Below, one piece after another: positions 56,201 through 64,000 of a stretch of DNA of 64,000 nucleotides. Source of the stretch: Lasiodiplodia sp. COLG20 (Eukaryota; Ascomycota; Dothideomycetes; Botryosphaeriales; Botryosphaeriaceae); assembly GCA_009801085.1 (NCBI GenBank), contig VNWV01000003.1, positions 1,860,001-1,924,000 on the forward strand, given 5' to 3'. The first letter of the stretch is position 1; each line of letters starts with the position of its first letter. The notes beneath the pieces were generated by a model that made no database searches, had not been told where the DNA came from, and saw only the letters and a list, made by a program, of their open reading frames with translations. The position numbers and the translations under genes are program-made.

Positions 56201-57111
56201 CAAGATCCAAAGATCACGCAAGCGTCTATATAAAGCGAACAGCGGGAATAAATCAAAGACATTTTAAGCAGCCATAAATGTTAATCATAAGCTATCGGCT
56301 AGTATTGTGAAGTTTTCTTCAACTCCTCACTGTTTGCCGATAATTGCAGCGGATTGGTTCGATTCTCCCTTTCGTCACGTTGGTTTATGCATAACGTATT
56401 GACGCACATGGTGCGAATAGCAAGCGGATCTCGTAAACGGCAAAGGGGCAGCCATAAGCTTTCAGTAATATGTATAGCCTAATCATCGATAAGCATCCAG
56501 GACTCTGTACTGGATTCCATATAGTAGGGTGTTGTAGTTTGTTAGTTCGCCGAAAGGGAGCCTTGTTGGGAATGCAGAGGATGGAGGCTCCTCAGAAATC
56601 TAGGTGCAAGACAATAACACGAATCTAAGGATAATGCGCACTCAAGGAAGTGTATTTGTAGTCCGAGGCCATTTCCAAATTGGCCCAAGACGACGTTCCA
56701 TATTAGCAATGATTCATGGATCCAGGCCTCAAAATCCCGTAGCGGGTAGATAGAAAAGTTAAGAGTGGATATCTTGAAGACGCAGTTGGTCAGACTTGCA
56801 AGAAAATCCTCAATGAGAAGCACTAACTGCAGTGCGTTTGAGAGCAAATGAATGGCATAATCAAAGCAGTTGGACCCAGTAGGAGACAGAATTGGAATCA
56901 TACTCCGAAGAGTTCGGCGATCAAAAAGCAAGCCCCTTTATGCAACCTTTGCCATGCAACCAAGAAACCTGGGACAGACTCCCGCAGCCACAGCCGAATT
57001 TCCCCTCAGCGCCAACACAAAAGAGTACCCAAATCACAAACCGTAGACCCACGCCCGCCATGCACAGCCGCCTGGTATCGTAAAAAGTCAATTGTGCAAC
57101 ATGCACGACGT
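53270..57111. other. Largest gene-poor stretch in the window
   Basis: About 3.8 kb between the cutinase promoter and the 3' end of the E2 gene. Short frames (53760-54029, 54150-54443, 54328-54816, 55415-55735) have no domains and lie opposite equally long frames. The part from about 55740 to 56560 is visibly more AT-rich than its surroundings. A short CA run lies near 54720-54730. No transposon ORF or terminal repeat is recognisable. Confidence 0.5.
53350..53355 (-). promoter_or_regulatory. TATA box of the cutinase gene
   Basis: TATAAA on the minus strand, about 80 nt upstream of the cutinase start at 53269, a fitting distance for a core promoter. Confidence 0.55.
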
Positions 57112-57772
57112 CTAGGAAGCAAGCTCCTCCTCAGTGAGGTCGCGGTGACGGGCAAGGACGTTGCGCTTGAACTCCTCAGGATCCTTCTCCCAAAGCTCAG
57201 CAGCCTGGCCGTTTAGTGGGCTCGCACTGATAAACCGTTAGTTTGTGGAGCTTGAAGGTAGCTTATTCGACTTACTTGTTCGGCTCGCCAAGCAGGCTCT
57301 GCAGGCTCAGCAGCACCGACTGTACGTTGTAGATGGCGCTCCACTTCTCCTTCAGGATGTCAAGGCAGATGCGACCGGAGAAGTCAATGTTGGGATGGTA
57401 GATGGGCGTCTTGAACAGCACAGTCGGCGGAACGTAGGGATAGTTCTGTGGGAAGGAGAACGACAGCTTAAGGGTAAGGCCAGCGTAAGGCGTGCCTTCG
57501 GGGCCTTCGATGGTGCCCGTCCATTCGAGGAAGTTGGACTCGTTAGGGAAGGCTGAAACACCGGGAGAAGGCGACATCATAAGAGTCATCAGCTCGGTTT
57601 GAAGACTGCGCAGGGACGGTCAGCTGTGGTATTTCCCAGGCGGCGGCTTCATCGGAAAGCATTACCGCTTGGTAACATTGCCATTGTTGGCAGGCTTGGC
57701 AGGCGTTGAGGCCTTGTTGGCCTCCGGGATGGAGTCGGTAATGTTGGCAGTGGGGTTGAGAGTGGAATCCAT
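57112..57772 (-). CDS. Ubiquitin-conjugating enzyme E2 C (APC/C-type, UbcH10/Ubc11)
   Basis: E2 enzyme of the class that works with the anaphase-promoting complex to ubiquitinate mitotic cyclins and securin (family knowledge). Exons are 57666-57772, 57276-57605 and 57112-57226, giving 183 aa. A 35-residue N-terminal extension ([20 protein letters not shown]...) precedes the UBC fold, as in UbcH10. The core has [40 protein letters not shown], the YHPN loop (residues 105-108) and the active-site Cys116 in [14 protein letters not shown]. The C-terminal exon restores [20 protein letters not shown], needed to finish the fold. The upstream DNA carries an MCB-like ACGCGT motif, which suits cell-cycle control. 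Confidence 0.92.
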
Positions 57773-58551
57773 GGCTGCGGATGATGTGCGCGGAAGATGG
57801 AGCGTGAGACGAGGTAGTGCAGAGGACGGCGATCCGGGTTGTAGCTGGCACGCGCGCTTTGTGCAGAACAAGAACAAAGTAGGTTGTGGCAGGAGCAGAG
57901 AAGCGGAGCCGCGCTAAAATTCACTGTTTACCACCGGACACGGGGCAACCAGGGCGGTGAAGCCGTGGCCTGTGCTCTCTCCCGCGTCGCGTCGCGTCGC
58001 GTTATGACGCGTTCATTCACATCCAAGTTCGATGATCGTCATCGCCATCTTCGTTGCCCGTGGCGGAGCTTTCATCTCGCGGCGTGTCAAGCTATGCCTG
58101 GCCACAATACCACTCGTCGACACGTAGCGCGACAAAGAGGTCATGAGACAAATGCATAAGCTCATGTGCCGATCCAGCGGGCTAGTCCAGACATATCTCA
58201 GCTGGCGGCACTAGTAGCATCATCAGATCTCTGCTTTAGTTCTCTTTAAATTTTGCACGCTTGCTGCCTTCGTAATGCAGCAGCAGGAGCATTGTGCTTT
58301 TCTGGCCGTTCTCTTATTAGCAGATATACTGGCATTTCAATGCGCCCATTTGATCAGAATACTTTAGATCTGCGCGGAGGGGAGGCTTGGGTTGAAATAC
58401 CGTGGTAGAATACGTCACATGAATTAAACATGTAAAGAGATTCCAACAAGCAATGTGCGGGGTATCATTAATACTCAATCAATCAAATCGCCAGAAATAC
58501 CTAATGGGAACCCTCTCGCATTTCCCCGTGCCACGCTCCTCTAGCGCTTCA
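57773..58551. other. E2 promoter and 3' flank of the glycosyltransferase gene
   Basis: Besides the GCGTC repeat and ACGCGT motif listed separately, I see no gene. The part from about 58200 to 58550 is AT-rich 3' flank. Confidence 0.5.
57984..58012. promoter_or_regulatory. GCGTC tandem repeat with MCB-like ACGCGT
   Basis: Nearly four copies of GCGTC (57984-58002), then a perfect ACGCGT palindrome at 58007-58012, about 235 nt upstream of the E2 start codon. ACGCGT is the binding core of the G1/S factor MBF. Its role here is inferred from the motif and from the cell-cycle nature of the gene. Confidence 0.45.
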
Positions 58552-61500
58552 CTAAGCATTACCACCACCAAGCATCCTCTTCCTATGTGCCTCCTCCTCC
58601 AAACTCTGTTTCTTCACATATTCCAACACAATCTCTTCCTCCCTCCTTGCCTTCTCATCGGCGTCTTCCCGCTCCCTCCGCTCCCTCTCGCTCGCCTCCA
58701 CCGCCTTCCTTAGCTCTTCATCCTCTTCCTCCTGGGCGCCCATCACCCCTTGCTCCTGCCTCCCAGTTGCAATGGGCGGATTTGACACCATGGGCCCCTG
58801 TGCTATAGTCCCGCCTCCCCGCTCCGTGCCCACACTCTCCAGCTCGCCCAAAACCGTGCTCCTGTGACTCGCCAGCGTTCTAGTATCCACCTCGCCGACA
58901 GTCGGCGGGCTAGCCGGACTGCTATCCGTGTCCCACTCGCTGTCAGTATTGATGTGATGCCGGCGCGCCATCATGCCCGCATCCAGGCGACTCCTCTTCA
59001 GCGCTTCTTCCAACTCATCATCGCCCGTACCACCATCCACACGTCCCCGCTCAAGCTGCTCGGAGGCTTCGAGCCTGCTCTGCTCGAGAACGCGCTGCAG
59101 GATCTCCGCCTCCTCCTCGGCGCTGAACTTCTCGTGGATTTGTGGGTTAGATGCCTCCATCTCCTTGATGCTATTGCGCATCGCGCGCTCGATGAGCGCG
59201 TCCTCTTCCGGGTTGCCGCGCGACACTTCGGTAAGCGAGAGGCGGATGGCCTCGTCGAGGTCGTCGTTCTCCGCTTTCTGGAGGGTGGCGGCGTCGTACT
59301 GCGCTTCCCATTGCGAAGGGGCCGGGGATTGTGAGGAGGAAGACTGTCCGACTGCACTTGTTTGGGGAGTGTATATGTTCTGGGACTGCGGGACTGCTGG
59401 GGGAACTGCAGGCCCCGATGTTGGATGTGCAGACGCTGCTCCGCTCGAGCCCTCGCCGGCCGACCGCCATCCTAGGAAGGTCTGCAGACCTTTACGCTGC
59501 TCTTCGGCCTTGGCTCTACGCTTGGCCACCAGTGCCTGGATCGCTTCCATCTCCTTCTCGCCAGGATTCCTCTTCTTTTTCACATGAGAAGCGATGAACT
59601 GATACAGCTCAACGATAATAGCGCGCTCTTCCGACGTGGACTTGTTGTACTCTTCCCAGCCTTGAGCAGTGCGAGCGGCAATAATGTAGTTCTGAATGGT
59701 GGCACCGAAAGGCTTGCGGATACCCATGTAAATGCCTTTCATCGTATATGCAGGAATGGCGAACGCAGCTATACACGTATCAGCATGGATGAGTTGTTAG
59801 GGGTAATGGGTTGGCTTACCAGCCTGGGGCTTGAGAGCAATTCCGGCTATGCCTTTTCCGACACCCTTGATGAACCCACCAGCGCCGTCCTCCTTGGCTC
59901 CTTTCAAGGGTTGGGTGATGAGTCCAGATATACCTTCATAAAGGCCGGTGCCAAACTCCTTCCCAGCAACTTTGAGACCACTTGAGAAGCCAGTCACCTT
60001 TTCGACTTGCCTTGGCTCCTCTCCATATAGCTTGGACGTGTTATGAAAGCCTCTCTGGAGGCCCAGCATGACATCCATAGGAACTTTCATGCCTGCGCCA
60101 ACGATTCTACTCACGCCCTTACCAGATTGTAGCGCACTTTCAACAGAAAATGAGGTGTGCTCAGTCTCAGCTGTGGTTCTGGTGGTCTGTGAATCATCGT
60201 GTGAGTGCGGTGCGGATGCCCTACTCCTAGAACTGGAGCGACTGCGCATGTGTCCTAAAGCCTGTCCAAGGGAGGATCTGTGACTATGTCCACATGGACT
60301 GCCAGGTTTTGTGGTACCCGAAAGGGACGTGCTTGCCCGCTCGTGCAACTCTGAGTAGTTCTCTGATACTTTGACTTGCGGACCGTCTGTTTGCAGTGGT
60401 GTACTTCTACCGGATTCTGATGTTCCGGGTGTGAGAGGGCCCCTATTTTCGGAACTGTTCCTGGCATTGCTCGAAGCTTCTCCAGAACTGCCTCCGGGAT
60501 GTTGCGAATTGGAGTCTGTCCTTGAATGACTGCTCTTAGTATCGGGGTGGATGCGAAGGGCCTTGAGTGTTTCGATGGGAAGGTCTGCAACACCCATCAT
60601 CATAGTCGTCACTGTTCCCATGACTGCGCTTGTAACACCAGTCACGGGATCCCAGGGCCCAGCGTCCGGCTCATATTCACGCGGTCGGTGCCTAAGTCGA
60701 TACTTCGTCAGTAAAAGGCTCATCTGCACACCGTACTTTAAACTTACAGTTTGAGATCCGAGAAGCTCAATAATCCTTCGTTCGCGAGGACAACTGCCGC
60801 CAGAGCACTGAGAAGGATTCTTGTTCTCTTCACCCTCCAGACGGCGGCTCTGTTAGGCAGGATTGAACATCGCAGTTCGTCGACCTTCAACTGTTGATGA
60901 AAACTCTGCGCGCCAACATCACACCCCTTCTCTTGGCTGATTTTAGCGGCCAACTCCTGCGCCCGCTCCTGGGAAGTGGGTTTGAGACAGAACTGAATGG
61001 CCTCCGCAAGCTTTTCTGAAGTGAGTTGCTTGTAAGGTATAGGATCGGGTCCAGCTCCCGCTCTTGCTACCATGGCGCCCCAAAACGGCTGGTCTCCGAA
61101 AAAGGGCACCACGACTGTCGGCTTACCGCAAGCAATGCCTGCAGATGTTGTCCCAGCGCCACCGTGGTGAACGACACATGACACATGCTTGAAGAGCCAA
61201 TCATGGGGTACGTTTCCCAGCATGAATACTCCTTCGGGGATGCCAAGCTCATCAGCGCCGAAGCCTCCCCAACCCTTACTGACGAGTGCTCTCACACCAG
61301 ATTTCTTGACAGCATCAAAGATCAGCCTTGTCATACCGTTTGGATCATCGACCACGATACTGCCAAAGCCAATATAGACTGGTGGTGGTCCGGCTTCGAG
61401 GAAAGCGGCCAACTCCGGGTCGGGGGTGTAGTTTGATGCCAATGATAGAAAATAGAAACCCGATATCGAGATAAAGTTGGCCCAGTCTTGGGGCTTCGGG

Positions 61501-62865
61501 ATCAGAGCAGGAGACCAACAATAAGTGTATGGGATACGCATGCGGTGAAGCATGCCTGGGGCTGCTAGCGAGCTGACGGGTTCCAGATGGAGCGTGCGCT
61601 GCCTGAATCGATTGATAATGTCACCAAGACCCTGCCATGTCAACATGTCGACAAGTGCGTAGGAAAGGTAGTTCGTGAGTGAAGCGTCAGCATTGGTTGA
61701 CATGATGTTGGCAAGCGGGTGAGGGAATGCCTGCGTAGGGGACCAGGGCATGCTACTAAGAGTCAGTTGAATTCCCCAACGTCATATTGGTGATACGCAC
61801 GTGAACATCATGTGCAATGGTATACCGAGCTTCTCAGCACAGTGGACGTGAGCGAAGCTGGGGGGATTGGCAATAATAGCGTCGGCAACGAATGGCCTTC
61901 CGGTAGTGTTGGCTGGCATCTCCGGGTTGTGGTTGGCGCTGTTTACCCAAGCCTCGGTGCGCTGCTCTGAATCGACGCCGAACCCATCTTCAGATTCGAT
62001 GCATGATCTCCAGCATCCGTCGATGATCTCGGCAATGCCTTTACGGCGCTTCCCGACATCACCATTTCTCAGCGTGTCAAAGCCAGGCATAAGTCCGGGA
62101 TTCTTGACCATAAAGGCCATGAGCTCAGCGGGATCACCGCCGATGCTGAAGAACTCCAGGCCATTTTCTTCAACAAACTTCTTGAAGGTGGGATGTGTAG
62201 CCAAGCGGATCCTGTGGTGATAGGTCTCCTTGAGTACTTTTCCCAGCGCAACAAACGGCTGTACATCTCCCCGAGATCCAACGACTTGTATGACAATATT
62301 GAGCGGCGGGGGCGGTGCTTTGCTGGAGTCGCCTCCGAGCGAGGGTGGAACATAGGGCGCGGGAAGAGCTGGCTCGCGAGCGACCACGTCGAGCTGACTA
62401 CGTAAGGCCGGCACCAGCAATGTTGAAAGACGCCGATTCTTTTGGTCGATGCGAATGTTGACACGTCCATCGTCTACAACAGTCAGTCACGGACGTCCGT
62501 TTCGCGCGGAGAGTCTGCATACCAGCAACGGTAGCCTGTGTTCCTAGTTCTCCATCATCCGCAATGTTTCCAAGCGTTTCGCTATAAGGAGGCGGCGGGT
62601 CCTCAGCGATGGCGTCGGGAACAGCATGGGAATCCTGTGCCTGGTGTCTGTGCCGTGTATAAGCTTTTGTTCGACGGGGTCGAATTGTGGGGCCTTACGA
62701 TGCGCCCGTGGAAGCTCTGGATAGAGATGCGTCATTTCGCGTAGGACGGCGAGAGGGGAACTCATTTTCTTGCTCAGCTGCCGCGATAGCTTCAGCAGCC
62801 TGACTGAGCGGGTTTGGCTCTGCGGTAGCAGCCTGCGGGTCACCAGGCGGCGGGGCAGAAGCCAT
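58552..62865 (-). CDS. GT28 sterol-glucosyltransferase-like protein with VPS13-like and UIM regions
   Basis: Predicted UDP-sugar:lipid glycosyltransferase. Exons are 62699-62865, 62523-62647, 61801-62473, 60748-61752, 59820-60691 and 58552-59768, giving 1,352 aa with all joins in frame. The N-terminus is disordered and contains PPPPYSE. The donor-fold start is NIVIQVVGSRGDVQPFVALG. The UDP-sugar half has YIGFGSIVV and the signature VVHHGGAGTTSAGIACGKPT followed by VVVPFFGDQPFWG, as in sterol 3-beta-glucosyltransferases. After the enzyme domain come repeated Gly-rich amphipathic motifs, ETLKAL, VGAGMKVPMDVMLGLQRGFH and GLITQPLKGAKEDGAGGFIK, resembling the C-terminal region of VPS13/ATG2 proteins. 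The last 240 residues hold several UIM-like helices (DLDEAIRLSLTEV, ALIERAMRNSIKEM, ILQRVLEQSRLEAS, DELEEALKRSRLD). It lacks the GRAM/PH domains I would expect of Atg26. The substrate is not known from sequence. Confidence 0.87.
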
Positions 62866-63599
62866 AGTGGGTGGGCAGGTGGCAGTTACGGCGCTCAGGA
62901 GGATGAGGAAACCATGGAAGGTGAGAGGTCTGGGGTGGAGGAAAACGCTGAAATGCGACTGAGTCAAGGCGCGGCGAGTATACAGCTGGAGCGGCGCGCC
63001 GTAAGGTTGATGCCGCCGCAGCGTGGCGGTGCACTGATTGCCGCGTCAATGGCTAGGCTCCCGGTAGCGCGCAATGACCCTGTTTTGGAATCAAGAAAAG
63101 GTGCTTGCATCCATGTGACAACGTCCGTTGCATCTGGCCAGTCGACAGGCACTCTCCAGACCTTGGCGGGAGAAACGTCATATTGCCCCGTGCACCCGTC
63201 GACCCCTCACCCGCCACTGGGCTGATCGGTTAGGTAGCCACGCCCTAACTCCTTCGACCGGCCCGCGCTTTCAACACCGCTCGGGATTGCACTCGCTTCC
63301 TTGCGAGCCGGACTCATTTCTTGCCCAGCCATGCTGGCTTGAATCGCATCTGCAGCACTCCTGGCACCGCTTCCGCTTCGCGTAGATGCTAGCGGTTCGC
63401 TACTTTGTTCTTCACGGCCTATTCCGCAGCCACAATAGCTTTTAACCTATGCTGCAACTCGCTCATCGCCAGTTCCGGATTTTTCGGGTTTCTCACGACC
63501 CGATGCCCTTTGAATCCGAGGGCCGGTCAGGAGATGAATCAAGGCTCACTCACTAGCCTCTGTACAATTTAGTTGTCCGATTATATCTACATAACAGAA
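62866..63599. other. Promoter of the glycosyltransferase gene and 3' flank of the permease
   Basis: About 730 nt between the two minus-strand genes. The frame upstream of 62865 is open to an ATG at 62967, but it lacks the low-complexity start seen from 62865 on. No motif stands out. Confidence 0.5.
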
Positions 63600-64000
63600 C
63601 TACGCCTCATCACTACTGATCTTGGTGTGGTGATGCCTCCCGGCTGTCGCTGCCTCTTCAACCAGCGGCTGCGGCCCAATATAACCCCTCTTTCTGATCC
63701 AAAACCACCACGCACCCATGAAAATGGTTAAGCCGCCAGTGATCAAGCAGGAATAATTCATGCTTGCGGCATCAAACGGTATAGCGTAAGGGAAGCAATA
63801 TATCACCACGAACACGCAGATGTACGCACATCCAATGCTGCCGACGATGTACGCGACCGAGTCGGGCATCCAGAATGGACCGGGTACGACATTGCGGCGT
63901 CGGGTCAGGAGGTGTGGCAAGATGGCGGCCAGGAAGGACAGAGTGAGCAGCACGACGAAGGAGCCCACGAAAGCGTTGAAGGCGGTCGTGGAGCCGACGT
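63600..64000 (-). CDS. C-terminal part of an amino-acid/GABA-type permease (truncated by window edge)
   Basis: The frame is open through the right edge, so only the last 133 residues are visible. They begin GSTTAFNAFVGSFVVLLTLS and contain three hydrophobic helices: FVVLLTLSFLAAILPHLL, SVAYIVGSIGCAYICVFVVI and SCLITGGLTIFMGAWWFWI. RRRNVVPGPFWMPD lies between the first two. The layout of the last helices and the cytoplasmic tail (RKRGYIGPQPLVEE...) fits fungal APC-superfamily permeases for GABA, choline or amino acids. Substrate cannot be told from this part. The tail ends HHHTKISSDEA. The start codon lies beyond the window. Confidence 0.82.
   Translation of the reverse strand, partial: VGSTTAFNAFVGSFVVLLTLSFLAAILPHLLTRRRNVVPGPFWMPDSVAYIVGSIGCAYICVFVVIYCFPYAIPFDAASMNYSCLITGGLTIFMGAWWFWIRKRGYIGPQPLVEEAATAGRHHHTKISSDEA

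Noticed and set aside
56342..56354. tRNA B-box-like GGTTCGATTCTCC
   Set aside because: No A-box, anticodon stem or acceptor pairing is found at the required distances, so it is probably chance.

Overview
The window is nuclear DNA from a filamentous ascomycete (Pezizomycotina). The reasons are spliceosomal introns of about 45-65 nt with GT..AG ends and CTRAC-like branch sites, and the gene families present: a cutinase, a GH64 beta-1,3-glucanase, a fungal Munc13-like protein and a fungal glycosyltransferase with ubiquitin-interacting motifs. Dothideomycetes is my best guess from protein resemblance and is not proven. I support 19 protein genes, about one per 3.4 kb. I see no tRNA, rRNA, CRISPR or full transposon. 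Splice sites were placed by eye from reading frame and family conservation.

Layout, left to right. 1.65-6.7 kb (+): FG nucleoporin Nup2. 8.9-9.7 kb (-): conserved fungal protein of unknown function. 10.8-13.6 kb (+): Artemis/SNM1-type nuclease with a 660-nt intron. 14.4-15.3 kb (-): COP9 signalosome subunit 7, divergent from a Ccc2/ATP7 copper ATPase (16.1-19.6 kb, +). 20.7-27.1 kb (-): autophagy lipid-transfer protein ATG2, divergent from an ADGF-type adenosine deaminase (27.7-29.5 kb, +). 29.9-30.8 kb (-): small secreted protein. 31.5-33.0 kb (-): Csn12-type PCI protein, divergent from ribosomal protein eL20 (33.4-34.3 kb, +). 34.5-35.6 kb (-): crotonase with a C-terminal SKL. 36.65-37.9 kb (-): GH64 glucanase. 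39.1-40.1 kb (-): a protein that looks like a helix-hairpin-helix DNA glycosylase.

40.5 kb: a compact foldback element. 41.5-45.9 kb (-): Munc13/Ync13-like C2 protein, divergent from an Ino4-like bHLH factor (46.3-46.7 kb, +). 47.8-50.4 kb (-): elongation factor ELL. 52.3-53.3 kb (-): five-exon cutinase. 53.3-57.1 kb: the largest gene-poor stretch. 57.1-57.8 kb (-): APC/C-type E2 enzyme with an MCB-like promoter motif. 58.6-62.9 kb (-): GT28 sterol-glucosyltransferase-like enzyme fused to a VPS13/ATG2-like segment and several UIM-like helices. 63.6-64.0 kb (-): C-terminus of an amino-acid/GABA-type permease running off the right edge.

Most of these are housekeeping genes, and I see no secondary-metabolite or defence cluster. 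Possible functional links are two PCI proteins of the COP9/TREX-2 class and two proteins with VPS13/ATG2-related sequence. The best leads are the glycosyltransferase-VPS13-UIM fusion, the foldback element, the glycosylase-like protein, a possible dual-targeted crotonase, and the unresolved Nup2 splice phase.
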